Shown here: positions 40,327 through 48,993 of the stretch, piece after piece
How the letters are laid out: every line of letters starts with the position of its first letter
How positions within the stretch are numbered: position 1 is the stretch's first letter
Translations under genes and position numbers: made by a program
The notes under the pieces: model-generated
What the model was told of the DNA's origin: nothing
Databases searched by the model: none
What the model saw: only the letters and a program-made list of their open reading frames with translations
From: Mycobacterium triplex
GTDB taxonomy: Bacteria; Actinomycetota; Actinomycetes; Mycobacteriales; Mycobacteriaceae
NCBI RefSeq assembly: GCF_000689255.1
Contig: NZ_HG964446.1
Location: 5,569,784-5,633,783 of the forward strand
Length of the DNA: 64,000 bases
Direction: 5' to 3'

Positions 40327-41226
40327 CTAGCGGGTGAGCACCGCGCTGGCATAGGTCACATCGGCGAAAGCCCGCGCGACCTCGTCTTCGGGATAGTGAA
40401 AACCGTTGGCCGCGTGCAGCTCCTTGACCGTTTGGGAGGTCACGTCCCACCCGCGCTGGTCGATGTGGTCGATGAGGTGACTGCGGTGGCCGTGGTAGAC
40501 CAGATCGTTGAAGTCGACCTCGAAGCCGAGTTCACCCATCCGGTCGTGGTGGGCGCGCCAGCGCGGGTCCGCGAAAATCGCTGTGTCGGGCACGAATTCG
40601 AAGGCCAGCCGGCTGCCCCGGGCGCTGAGCTCGGTGATGTTGCCGAACAACGCGTCCTGCGCCTCGTCCGGCAGATACACCAGCAAGCCCTCGGCGCTCC
40701 ATGCCGACGGAACCTTCGGGTCGAATCCGGCGGCTTGCAGCGCGGTGGCCCAGTCGTCGCGCAGATCGATCGCGACCGTGCGCCGCTCGGCGGTCGGCGC
40801 GGCGCCGAGATCGCCCAGGGTCAGGGTCTTGAACTCGATCACAGCGGGCATGTCGACCTCGTAGACGACGGTGCCCGCCGGCCACGGCAAGCGGTAGGCA
40901 CGCGCATCCAGACCCGAGGCGAGGATCACCGCCTGGGCGACGCCGCTGCGCGCGGCCGAAAGGAAGAACTGGTCGTAGAACCTGGTGCGACAGGCCATCG
41001 CCTCGGCCATCCGCCGGGGATCGAATTCGGTGTCCCCGCCGACGGGAATCTGCCCGTTGACCAATCGGACGTACACATCGATTCCGACCGCCCGCACCAA
41101 CGATGCGGCGTACGGGTCGTCGATCAACTTCTCCTGGTCGGACAGCGCCCGCTGGGCGGCGACCATGGTTGCCGTGGCCCCGACGCTCGTCGCGAGGTCC
41201 CAGCGATCACTCTCGGTGCGCGCCAT
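40327..41226 (-). CDS. Putative SAM-dependent methyltransferase (TIGR00027 / leucine carboxyl MT-like)
   Basis: A 299-residue member of the large mycobacterial family related to leucine carboxyl methyltransferases (Rv0830 by position). Seen: DLATSVGATATMVAAQRAL at the N-terminus, LIDDPYAASLVRAVG, VILASGLDARAYRLPWPAGTVVYEVDMPAVIEFK (partial: ASGLDARAYRLPWP), and WSAEGLLVYLPDEAQDALF, the family's diagnostic blocks. GGGGAG precedes the ATG. It converges closely on the TIGR04255 gene, 3 bp apart. Members O-methylate unknown small molecules. Confidence 0.88.
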   Translation of the reverse strand: MARTESDRWDLATSVGATATMVAAQRALSDQEKLIDDPYAASLVRAVGIDVYVRLVNGQIPVGGDTEFDPRRMAEAMACRTRFYDQFFLSAARSGVAQAVILASGLDARAYRLPWPAGTVVYEVDMPAVIEFKTLTLGDLGAAPTAERRTVAIDLRDDWATALQAAGFDPKVPSAWSAEGLLVYLPDEAQDALFGNITELSARGSRLAFEFVPDTAIFADPRWRAHHDRMGELGFEVDFNDLVYHGHRSHLIDHIDQRGWDVTSQTVKELHAANGFHYPEDEVARAFADVTYASAVLTR

Positions 41227-41347
41227 GCTGCTCCCCTAATCCGACTTCCCAATAAACATAGATAGGCTAGTTATTACCACAGCGCCGGTGCGAGAACCTG
41301 CCGGGACTACCCTCCCAACTATCTGATGCCCGTGCGCCGGAGGACCC

Positions 41348-41854
41348 GTGACCGATTTCGCCCAACGCACCATCGACCTGGCCCGCCGAAATGTCGCCGA
41401 GGGCGGCCGCCCGTTCGCCACGGTGATAGTCCGGGACGGCGAAGTCCTCGCCGAGAGCGCCAACAAGGTCGCCCAGACCAACGATCCGACCGCCCACGCC
41501 GAGATCCTCGCGATCCGCCAGGCGTGCCGGAAGCTGGGCACCGAGCACCTGGTCGACGCCTCGGTCTACGTGATGGCCCACCCGTGCCCGATGTGCCTGG
41601 GCTCGCTGTACTACTGCTCCCCGAAGGAAGTCATCTTCTTGATCACACGCGAGTCCTATGAGCAGTACTACCTCGACGACCGCAAATACTTCGAAGTCTC
41701 AACGTTTTACGACGAATTCTCGAAGAGCTGGGACCAGCGGCGCCTGCCGATGCGATACCAGCCGCGGGATGCCGCGGTCGAGGTCTATCGGTTGTGGAAC
41801 GAACGCAACGGCGGCGAGCGCAAATCGACGGTCATCCCCGAGACGTCGAGCTAG
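41348..41854 (+). CDS. CMP/dCMP-type nucleoside or base deaminase
   Basis: A 168-residue zinc deaminase (Rv0828c by position). Seen: the zinc/catalytic motif TAHAEILAI (HAE) and AHPCPMCLGSLYY (PCxxC), in the spacing of guanine/cytosine deaminases. A C-terminal extension of about 50 residues carries no known motif. GTG 41348 has GGAGG seven bases upstream. Its last 23 bp overlap the end of the convergent DUF2236 gene. Candidate substrates are guanine, cytosine or a modified base; not resolvable by eye. Confidence 0.87.
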   Translation: MTDFAQRTIDLARRNVAEGGRPFATVIVRDGEVLAESANKVAQTNDPTAHAEILAIRQACRKLGTEHLVDASVYVMAHPCPMCLGSLYYCSPKEVIFLITRESYEQYYLDDRKYFEVSTFYDEFSKSWDQRRLPMRYQPRDAAVEVYRLWNERNGGERKSTVIPETSS

Positions 41855-42914
41855 AAACGTTGGGACAGTAATGCATTGGGTTTCCGCGCTCGTCGAGCGG
41901 CGGCAGGTTGCGCGCCGGTGTGTGCACCAGCGGCGCGTCCGCCGGGATCCGCCCGGAGGCACGATCCAAACCTGCCCTGGCCCGCGGGTGTTTGCGGAAT
42001 CGTGCTGGCACACAAGCGAACACGAGGCGAACGAGATCACCGAGGCGCCGGTGCAGCCATTCGTCGCGGCGCGACCACCGGTAGCCCATCAGCCGGCGCA
42101 CCGGTGGATCGTAGAGACCGACGGTGAACCAGACGAAGAACGGCGCCAGCAGTTTGCGCTGCGCCGCCCACAACCAGTCCGGCGCCATACGGGCGAACGG
42201 CGGTTTGGGCAAGTCGGTCAGATCCAGCACGGCGCGCGCCGCCTCGTTGTTCTCTAACACGTTGCGGCACATATGATCCCAGTAGACTTGGAATTCCTCC
42301 CAGGACGCCGGCACCGGACGCATGCTCATGCCGTACATGCGGTACCAGTCGACGTGTTCGTCGAACAGCTGACGCTTCTGCTCCTCGGTCAGCCCGCCGC
42401 AAAACCGTTCTGCCACATGGATAGTCCCGACGAAGAAGGTGGCGTGCGCCCAATAAAAGACGTCGGGGTTCAGCGCATGGTAGCGGCGACCCCGGTCGTC
42501 GACGCCCTTGATTTCGACGTGATAGTCGCGCACTTCAGCGCCGGTGATCGGGGCGCGGTCTTGATCGAAGACGACGCCGCCGATCGGATACAACGACCGC
42601 AGCAGGCGGGGCCAGCGCTCCCGGAAAAATGTCGAGTGATCGATGACCGCGGCACCCAGTTGCGGGTGCATGTTCTGCATCGAGCCGGCCCAGGGCCCCT
42701 GCAGCATGCCACGCCAATCTCCGAAGTAGCGCCACGTCAAAGAATCCGGGCCGAGCGGCGTCGGTGGCGCCTGATATCCCGACGGCGACACCGGGCACCC
42801 GCCGGCGACGGCGTCGGGCCCCTCGACAGACATTGCCACCTTGCCGAAACTGGTCGCGTCGCTACCAGCTTCGGCGCTGGTCAGTGGGCAGGCTGCGGAC
42901 GTATGTTGGGTCAC
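41832..42914 (-). CDS. DUF2236 / MpaB-type (latex-clearing-protein-like) oxygenase
   Basis: A 360-residue protein of the DUF2236 family (Rv0826 by position), related to b-type-heme rubber oxygenases. Seen: LTWRYFGDWRGMLQGPWAGSMQNMHPQLGAAVIDHS (partial: LTWRYFGDWRGML), the WAHATFF segment containing a candidate heme-ligand His, and an E-x-R-type helix further on. The C-terminus is basic and rich in Arg and Pro. It diverges from a TetR gene with an 18-bp imperfect palindrome between. Substrate unknown; mycobacterial homologues are linked to lipid or macrolide oxidation. Confidence 0.82.
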   Translation of the reverse strand: MTQHTSAACPLTSAEAGSDATSFGKVAMSVEGPDAVAGGCPVSPSGYQAPPTPLGPDSLTWRYFGDWRGMLQGPWAGSMQNMHPQLGAAVIDHSTFFRERWPRLLRSLYPIGGVVFDQDRAPITGAEVRDYHVEIKGVDDRGRRYHALNPDVFYWAHATFFVGTIHVAERFCGGLTEEQKRQLFDEHVDWYRMYGMSMRPVPASWEEFQVYWDHMCRNVLENNEAARAVLDLTDLPKPPFARMAPDWLWAAQRKLLAPFFVWFTVGLYDPPVRRLMGYRWSRRDEWLHRRLGDLVRLVFACVPARFRKHPRARAGLDRASGRIPADAPLVHTPARNLPPLDERGNPMHYCPNVSSSTSRG

Positions 42915-42944
42915 TGTTGGGTTTCCTGTAGCTAGCCGAAATTC

Positions 42945-42962
42945 TGACTACGTGCGTTGTCA
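42945..42962. promoter_or_regulatory. Imperfect palindrome between DUF2236 and TetR genes
   Basis: TGACTACGTGCGTTGTCA has arms TGACtAC and GTtGTCA with one mismatch around GTGC. It is centred in the 68-bp divergent intergenic region; candidate TetR operator. Confidence 0.45.
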
Positions 42963-42982
42963 ATTTAAAGCTTAGGAGCGAT

Positions 42983-43594
42983 GTGCAGTCCGGTCAACGA
43001 CGGGGCCGTTGGTCAGGCGTCCCCCTGGAAAGTCGTCACGCGCTCCGACGCGACAACCTGATCGCCGCCGGCGTGCAACTACTGGGCAGCGAGCGCGGGC
43101 CCGCGCTGACCGTCCGGGCCGTCTGCCGCAAGGCGGCCCTGACCGAGCGGTACTTCTACGAGAGCTTTTCCGACCGCGACGAATTCGTGCGAGCGGTCTA
43201 CGACGACGTCTGCGCCCGGGCCATGACGACTCTCACCTCGGCGGACACCCCCCGGGAAGCGGTCGAGCAGTTCGTCGAGCTGATGGTGGACGACCCGGTG
43301 CGCGGGCGCGTGCTGCTGTTGGCGCCGGCCGTCGAGCCGATCCTGACCCAGTCGGGCGCCGAATGGATGCCCAGCTTCATCGACCTGCTGCAGAAAAAGC
43401 TGTCCAACATCGGCGACCCGGTGCTGCAGAAGATGATCGCCACCAGCCTGGTCGGCGGCCTGACCAGCCTGTTCACCGCGTATCTGAACAGACAGCTCGG
43501 CGCCACCCGCAAGCAATTCATCGATTACTGCGTCAACATGCTCTTCAACACGGCGGCCCCGTATGTACCGCCGCTGGATGGAGTATCCGAGTAA
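42983..43594 (+). CDS. TetR-family transcriptional regulator
   Basis: A 203-residue regulator (Rv0825c by position). N-terminal HTH: RRDNLIAAGVQLLGSERGPALTVRAVCRKAALTERYFYESF (partial: VRAVCRKAALTERYFYESF), with the Y-F-Y-E-S-F variant of the recognition helix. The C-terminal helical ligand domain includes EQFVELMVDDPVRGRVLLL. GTG 42983 follows TAGGAG by four bases. Divergent from the DUF2236 gene, the likely target. It lies just before desA1, but desA1 has its own promoter, so direct control is not implied. Confidence 0.87.
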   Translation: MQSGQRRGRWSGVPLESRHALRRDNLIAAGVQLLGSERGPALTVRAVCRKAALTERYFYESFSDRDEFVRAVYDDVCARAMTTLTSADTPREAVEQFVELMVDDPVRGRVLLLAPAVEPILTQSGAEWMPSFIDLLQKKLSNIGDPVLQKMIATSLVGGLTSLFTAYLNRQLGATRKQFIDYCVNMLFNTAAPYVPPLDGVSE

Positions 43595-43659
43595 CGCCGT
43601 TTGTCCGTAGGCGCCTGCATAAGTACGTCAAGTTGTTACCCGCCGCGCCCGGGTGGAAC

Positions 43660-43688
43660 TTGATGCTACTGATCGACACAGATATATT
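43660..43688 (+). promoter_or_regulatory. desA1 promoter
   Basis: TTGATG (43660-43665), exactly 17 bases, TATATT (43683-43688), giving a leader of about 30 nt before GGGGGTG and the ATG. The decamer GACACAGATA occurs at 43675-43684 over the -10 and at 43703-43712, a possible regulator-binding direct repeat. Confidence 0.65.
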
Positions 43689-43724
43689 GACTGCAACCAT
43701 TAGACACAGATAACTGGGGGTGAC

Positions 43725-44753
43725 ATGCCAGCGTCAGCCGACCTGACCGATCTGCAGCTTCTGCATGAGCTTGAGCCGGTCGTCGAGAAGTACCTGAACC
43801 GGCACCTGTCCATGCACAAGCCCTGGAACCCGCACGACTACATCCCGTGGTCGGACGGCAAGAACTTCTATGCCCTCGGCGGCCAGGACTGGCACCCCGA
43901 GCAGAGCAAACTGTCCGATCTCGCCCAGGTGGCGATGGTGCAGAACCTGATGACGGAAGACAATCTGCCCTCCTACCACCGCGAGATCGCGATGAACTTC
44001 GGGCTGGACGGCCCGTGGGGCACCTGGGTCAACCGCTGGACCGCCGAGGAGAACCGGCACGGCATCGCGCTGCGCGACTACCTCGTCGTGACCCGCGCGG
44101 TCGACCCGGTCGAGCTGGAGAAGCTGCGCATCGAGGTGGTCAACCGCGGCTTCAGCCCGGGCCAGAACCACCAGGTCCGCGACGACCTGTTCGCCGAGAG
44201 CCTGTTCGACTCGGTCATCTATGTCACGTTCCAGGAGCTGGCCACCAGGATTTCGCACCGCAACACGGGTCGGGCCTGCAACGAGACGATCGCCGACCAG
44301 TTGCTGGGCAAGATTTCGGCCGACGAGAACCTGCACATGATCTTCTACCGTGATGTCAGCGAGGCCGGGTTCGAGATCGACCCCAACCAGGCGACGAAGT
44401 CGCTGCACAAGATCCTGCGCAACTTCCAGATGCCCGGTTTCCAGGTGCCCGAGTTCCGCCGCAAGGCGGTGTACATCGCCGTCGGGGGCGTCTACGACCC
44501 GCGCATTCACCTCGACGAGGTCGTGATGCCGGTGCTGAAGAAATGGCGTTTCTTCGAGCGCGAGGACATCACCGGTGAAGCCGCCGCGTTGCGTGACGAC
44601 CTGGGACTGCTGATCAAAGAGCTCGAGGAGGCCTGCGACAAGTTCGAGGTCTCCAAGCAGCGCCAACTCGAGCGGGAAGCTCGCACCGGCAAGAAGGTCA
44701 CCGCGTTCGAGCTGCACCAGACCGCCGGCAAGCTGGCGATGAGCCGCCGGTAG
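43725..44753 (+). CDS. desA1: Acyl-[acyl-carrier-protein] desaturase DesA1
   Basis: A 342-residue soluble di-iron desaturase introducing double bonds used in mycolic acid synthesis. Seen: DNLPSYHREIAMNFG, the first iron box EENRHG (Glu109-His112), and the second box DENLHMIFYRDV, in the ferritin-like helical arrangement of acyl-ACP desaturases. Length agrees with DesA1 (Rv0824c). The promoter and a direct repeat lie upstream. The dihydrouridine synthase gene starts 7 bp after its stop, so the two are probably co-transcribed. Confident call. Confidence 0.95.
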   Translation: MPASADLTDLQLLHELEPVVEKYLNRHLSMHKPWNPHDYIPWSDGKNFYALGGQDWHPEQSKLSDLAQVAMVQNLMTEDNLPSYHREIAMNFGLDGPWGTWVNRWTAEENRHGIALRDYLVVTRAVDPVELEKLRIEVVNRGFSPGQNHQVRDDLFAESLFDSVIYVTFQELATRISHRNTGRACNETIADQLLGKISADENLHMIFYRDVSEAGFEIDPNQATKSLHKILRNFQMPGFQVPEFRRKAVYIAVGGVYDPRIHLDEVVMPVLKKWRFFEREDITGEAAALRDDLGLLIKELEEACDKFEVSKQRQLEREARTGKKVTAFELHQTAGKLAMSRR

Positions 44754-44760
44754 CCCGGCA

Positions 44761-45894
44761 TTGCGTATCGGCCCGATCACGCTCGCCAGCCCGGTGGTGC
44801 TGGCCCCGATGGCGGGCGTGACCAACGTTGCTTTCCGCACGCTGTGCCGTGAACTCGAGCAGTCGAAGGTCGGCACGGTCAGCGGGCTGTATGTCTGCGA
44901 AATGGTGACTGCCCGTGCCCTCGTCGAGCGGCATCCGGTCACGATGCACATGACGACGTTCGCCCCGGACGAGTCGCCGCGCTCGCTGCAGCTCTACACC
45001 GTCGATCCCGCCACCACCTACGCGGCGGCCAAGATGATCGCCGACGAGGGCCTGGCCGACCACATCGACATGAACTTCGGCTGCCCGGTGCCCAAGGTCA
45101 CCAAGCGCGGCGGCGGCGCGGCGCTGCCGTTCAAGCGGCGGCTGTTCGGCCAGATCGTGGCCGCCGCGGTGCGCGGCACCGAAGGAACCGGCATCCCGGT
45201 GACGGTGAAGTTCCGCATCGGCATCGACGACGAACACCACACCCACCTCGACGCCGGCCGCATCGCCGAAGCCGAGGGCGCGGCAGCCGTCGCACTGCAC
45301 GCTCGTACCGCGGCGCAGCGCTACTCCGGCTCCGCCGACTGGGAGCAGATCGCCCTGCTCAAGCAGCATGTCAAAACGATTCCAGTGCTCGGCAACGGCG
45401 ACATCTACGACGCCAGCGACGCGCTGACCATGATGGCCAGCACCGGATGCGACGGCGTCGTCATCGGCCGCGGCTGCCTGGGCCGGCCGTGGCTGTTCGC
45501 CGAACTGTCGGCCGCGTTCACCGGCAGTGCGTCCCCCACCCCGCCGACGCTGGGCGAGGTCGCGGACATCGTGCGCCGTCACGGCGAGTTGCTCACCGCG
45601 CACTTCGGCGAGGACAAGGGCATGCGCGACATCCGCAAACACGTCGGCTGGTACCTGCACGGCTTCCCGGCCGGATCCGATTTGCGGCGCGCGTTGGCCT
45701 TGGTCAAGACGCTCGACGAGCTCGACGCTCTGCTGGACCGGCTGGACGGCACCGTCGAGTTCCCCGAGACGGCGACCGGGCCGCGCGGCCGGCAGGGTTC
45801 ACCGGCCCGCGTCAGCCTGCCCGAGGGCTGGCTGAACGATCCCGACGACTGCACGGTTCCGGCCGGAGCCGACGTCATGCACTCCGGCGGCTGA
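44761..45894 (+). CDS. dus: tRNA-dihydrouridine synthase
   Basis: A 377-residue FMN-dependent enzyme reducing uridines in tRNA D-loops (Rv0823c by position). Seen: SPVVLAPMAGVTNVAFR at the N-terminus, MNFGCPVPKVTKRGGGAALP with the catalytic Cys and signature, VKFRIGIDD, LHARTAAQRYSG, VLGNGDIYDASDA and GRGCLGRPWLF. The C-terminal helical RNA-binding domain contains RDIRKHVGWYLHG. The start is a TTG seven bases after the desA1 stop; no better start exists in frame. Confidence 0.93.
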   Translation: MRIGPITLASPVVLAPMAGVTNVAFRTLCRELEQSKVGTVSGLYVCEMVTARALVERHPVTMHMTTFAPDESPRSLQLYTVDPATTYAAAKMIADEGLADHIDMNFGCPVPKVTKRGGGAALPFKRRLFGQIVAAAVRGTEGTGIPVTVKFRIGIDDEHHTHLDAGRIAEAEGAAAVALHARTAAQRYSGSADWEQIALLKQHVKTIPVLGNGDIYDASDALTMMASTGCDGVVIGRGCLGRPWLFAELSAAFTGSASPTPPTLGEVADIVRRHGELLTAHFGEDKGMRDIRKHVGWYLHGFPAGSDLRRALALVKTLDELDALLDRLDGTVEFPETATGPRGRQGSPARVSLPEGWLNDPDDCTVPAGADVMHSGG

Positions 45895-45968
45895 GCCGAA
45901 CCACGCGCGAAATCGCGTCTCCGGCGATAAATCAGTACGATGTGGACCTTGCCGTATTGCGCTCGGGT

Positions 45969-45988
45969 AGCGGGCGGTTTAACCCGCT
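45969..45988 (+). terminator. Stem-loop downstream of dus
   Basis: AGCGGG-CGGTTTAA-CCCGCT, a perfect 6-bp stem with 8-base loop about 75 bp after the dus stop. No T-tract follows, so it may be an I-shaped mycobacterial terminator or leader structure for the LCP gene. TACGAT at 45936-45941 is a possible -10 upstream of it. Confidence 0.4.
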
Positions 45989-46117
45989 GCACCGGGCGAT
46001 GGATTACGGCGCGACCTGACGGGTAGCGAAGTTGCAGCGCTGTTAGCGCGGCGCGGCGGTGAAGTGGCGCACGGACATCACTGACGGCGGCATCAGAGCT
46101 TCGGAGGCGGATAGAAC

Positions 46118-48262
46118 ATGAGTGACGGCGAGGTAGACGCCACTCTTGGCCATCGCCGTGGCCCCCGCAACCGTCCACCGGCAACCCCGGCCGCGGCCGT
46201 GGCTTTGAGCGCCGCACCGTGGGAGCGATTTTCCGAACCGCCGGTCGACGACAGCGTCCACCGTTGGCAGATCAAGCCGCCCGCCGAGACACCCGGGGAA
46301 GAGCCGGCCGAACGCGTCGAGCCGTCGCCGCGCGGCGCGGAGCGAAGCGGAAGCCATGCCTCGGGTGCGCTCAGCGTCGCCGACCTGATCGCCAGGGTCG
46401 GCGCCGGCAACACCGGCACCCGGCACCGCCGCGCGGCCCTCGACGACGAACCGGCCCAACCCGATCCGGAGCCATTGGCCGACCTGCAGGACACCCAGGT
46501 CATCGATATCCCCGCCTACTCACTCGACGTGGTCTCGGAGGTTCCCGACCTCGAACTCACGAACTACCCGCCCGGCGATGAGCCCGAGTTCGACCTCCCG
46601 GTCGAGGAGTCGGCCGGGTCTCACCCCGTCAAGCCGAAGCGGACCCGCCGCCCGAAATCTCCCGCGAACTCCTCGCCGAAACTCAAGTCCCGCCGCAAGC
46701 CGATCCTGGTTGCCACCCGCTCGATGGCCGCCCTGTGCGCCGGGGTGGCGCTGGCCCTGACCGGCGGCGCCTACCAGTGGAGCGCGTCGAAGAACCACCG
46801 GCTCAACGTCGTCAACGCGCTCGACCCGGACTCCGGCGACATCGTCGACCCGGGCGGGCAGTACGGCGATGAAGACTTCCTGATCGTCGGGATGGACTCG
46901 CGCTCCGGCGCGAACGCCGACATGGGCGCGGGCGACACCGAGGACGCCGGCGGCGCCCGGTCGGACACCGTGATGCTGGTCAACATCCCGGCGAACCGCA
47001 AACGCGTGGTAGCGGTTTCGTTCCCCCGCGACCTGGCGATCACTCCGCTGCAGTGCGAAGCGTGGAATCCCGAAACCGGCAAGTACGGACCCCTCTACGA
47101 CGAGAAGACGAAGACCTGGGGTCCCAAGATGGTCTACACCGAGACCAAGCTGAACTCGGCGTTCTCCTTCGGCGGCCCGAAGTGTCTGGTGAAGGAAATC
47201 CAGAAGCTGTCCGGGTTGAGCATCAACCGGTTCATCGCCGTCGACTTCGCCGGGTTCGCCAAGATGGTCGAGGCGCTCGGCGGTGTCGAGGTGTGCAGCA
47301 AGACCCCGCTGCACGACTACGAACTCGGTACCGTCCTCGAGCATTCGGGACGCCAGCTCATCGACGGCCCGACGGCCCTGAACTACGTGCGGGCCCGTCA
47401 GGTCACCACCGAGTTCAACGGTGACTACGGCCGCATCAAACGCCAGCAGCTGTTCCTGTCGTCGCTGCTGCGCGCGCTGATCTCCGAAGACACGCTGACC
47501 GACCTCAACAAACTCAACAACGTCGTCAACATGTTCATCAGCAACAGCCAAGTGGACAACGTCCAGACCAAAGACCTTGTTCAGCTGGGTCAGTCGCTGC
47601 AGAAGATGGCGGCCGGGCACTTCACGTTCGTCACGGTGCCCACCGGGGTGACCGACCAGAACGGCGATGAACCGCCGCGGACGGCCGACATGAAGGCTCT
47701 CTTCAACGCGATCATCAACGACGATCCGCTGCCCGAAGAAAACGACCAGAACGCGCAGAACCTGTCGACGACGCCGACCACGGGGGCGTCGGCCGCACCG
47801 ACGACCAAGAAGTCGGCGCCGCCCAGCGCCGCGCCCGAGGCACGACGCGAGCAGGTGTTGACGACCTCGCCGGACGAGGTCACCGTGCGCGTCTCCAACG
47901 CGACGGCACAGAGCGGGCTTGCCGCCACCGCCACCAGTCAGCTCAAGCGCAACGGGTTCAACGTCATGTCACCCGATGACTATCCGAGTTCGGTGAACAC
48001 CACGACGGTGTTCTTCTCCCCCGGCAACGAGCAGGCGGCCGCGACGGTGGCATCGGCGTTCGCCAACTCGAAGGTCGCCCGGGTTTCCGGCTACGGGCAG
48101 GTCGTTCAGGTGGTGCTCGGCCCCGACTTCAAGTCGGTGACCGCTCCCGCGCCCAGTGGTTCGTCGCTGTCCGTCCAGATCGATCGCAGCCCGGGCAGCA
48201 CGCCGACCAAGCTGCCGGACGACCTGTCGGTGACCAACGCCGCCGATACCACCTGTGAATAA
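46118..48262 (+). CDS. LytR-CpsA-Psr cell-wall ligase
   Basis: A 714-residue LCP phosphotransferase (Rv0822c by position) attaching polymers such as arabinogalactan to peptidoglycan. Layout: a long disordered, acidic/Pro-rich cytosolic N-terminus (1-200), one transmembrane helix (about 204-222, SMAALCAGVALALTGGAYQW), the LCP domain (about 253-448) with FLIVGMDSRSG, VVAVSFPRDLAI (Arg and Asp active-site pair) and NRFIAVDFAGFAKMVEALGGVEV (partial: FAGFAKMVEALGG), a Thr/Ala/Pro linker, and a C-terminal LytR_C domain (about 586-668, VTVRVSNATAQSGLA). GGAGG lies nine bases before the ATG. Confidence 0.92.
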   Translation: MSDGEVDATLGHRRGPRNRPPATPAAAVALSAAPWERFSEPPVDDSVHRWQIKPPAETPGEEPAERVEPSPRGAERSGSHASGALSVADLIARVGAGNTGTRHRRAALDDEPAQPDPEPLADLQDTQVIDIPAYSLDVVSEVPDLELTNYPPGDEPEFDLPVEESAGSHPVKPKRTRRPKSPANSSPKLKSRRKPILVATRSMAALCAGVALALTGGAYQWSASKNHRLNVVNALDPDSGDIVDPGGQYGDEDFLIVGMDSRSGANADMGAGDTEDAGGARSDTVMLVNIPANRKRVVAVSFPRDLAITPLQCEAWNPETGKYGPLYDEKTKTWGPKMVYTETKLNSAFSFGGPKCLVKEIQKLSGLSINRFIAVDFAGFAKMVEALGGVEVCSKTPLHDYELGTVLEHSGRQLIDGPTALNYVRARQVTTEFNGDYGRIKRQQLFLSSLLRALISEDTLTDLNKLNNVVNMFISNSQVDNVQTKDLVQLGQSLQKMAAGHFTFVTVPTGVTDQNGDEPPRTADMKALFNAIINDDPLPEENDQNAQNLSTTPTTGASAAPTTKKSAPPSAAPEARREQVLTTSPDEVTVRVSNATAQSGLAATATSQLKRNGFNVMSPDDYPSSVNTTTVFFSPGNEQAAATVASAFANSKVARVSGYGQVVQVVLGPDFKSVTAPAPSGSSLSVQIDRSPGSTPTKLPDDLSVTNAADTTCE

Positions 48263-48306
48263 CCGTATTTCGCTTCAGTAGATCGCCGATTCGGTCGCCG
48301 AGTCAG

Positions 48307-48312
48307 TAGGCT
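48307..48312 (+). promoter_or_regulatory. -10 element for a leaderless phoU transcript
   Basis: TAGGCT ends seven bases before the ATG at 48320; no Shine-Dalgarno is present. Confidence 0.55.
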
Positions 48313-48319
48313 TGGCGTC

Positions 48320-48988
48320 ATGCGGACCGCCTACCATGAGCAACTCTCGGATCTATCCGAGCGCCTTGGCGAGATGTGCGGGATGGCGGGTGTAGCCATG
48401 GAACAGGCAACCCAGGCACTCCTGCAGGCCGACCTCGTCCTCGCCGAACAGGTGATCTCCGGCCACGAAGACATAGCGGAGTTGAGCGCCCGCGCCGAGG
48501 AGAGCGCGTTCGTGCTGCTGGCGCTGCAGGCACCGGTGGCCGGCGACCTCCGGTCAATCGTGAGCGCCATCCAGATGGTGGCCGACATCGACCGGATGGG
48601 CGCACTGGCGCTGCACGTCGCCAAGATCGCCCGCCGGCGCCACCCTCAGCACGCCCTGCCCGAGGAGGTCAACGGCTATTTCGCCGAAATGGGCAGAGTC
48701 GCAGTCGAATTGGGTAACAGCGCACAAGAGGTGGTGTTGTCCCGCGACCCGGAGAAGGCGGCCCGGATACGCGAGGAAGACGACGCGATGGATGATCTGC
48801 ACCGGCATTTGTTCTCGGTGCTGATGGATCGCGAGTGGAAGCACGGCGTGGCCGCCGCCGTCGACGTGACGCTGCTCGGCCGTTTCTACGAGCGCTTCGC
48901 CGACCACGCGGTCGAGGTCGCCAGGCGCGTCATCTTCCAGGCGACGGGCAAGTTGCCCGACGACGAGACCGCGCCCACGACGCCGTAA
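48320..48988 (+). CDS. phoU: Phosphate-signalling regulator PhoU (PhoY2-like)
   Basis: A 222-residue PhoU protein linking the Pst transporter to SenX3-RegX3. Two PhoU three-helix repeats are visible: HEQLSDLSERLGEMCGMAGVAMEQATQALL... and a second half beginning FAEMGRVAVELGNSAQEV. Metal-binding acidic motifs lie in AEESAFVLLAL and REEDDAMDDLHRHLF, and DRMGALALHVAKIARR marks the end of repeat one. It lies tail to tail with pstB, 5 bp apart, so it is not in the pst operon. Corresponds to Rv0821c. Confidence 0.93.
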   Translation: MRTAYHEQLSDLSERLGEMCGMAGVAMEQATQALLQADLVLAEQVISGHEDIAELSARAEESAFVLLALQAPVAGDLRSIVSAIQMVADIDRMGALALHVAKIARRRHPQHALPEEVNGYFAEMGRVAVELGNSAQEVVLSRDPEKAARIREEDDAMDDLHRHLFSVLMDREWKHGVAAAVDVTLLGRFYERFADHAVEVARRVIFQATGKLPDDETAPTTP

Positions 48989-48993
48989 ACCCG

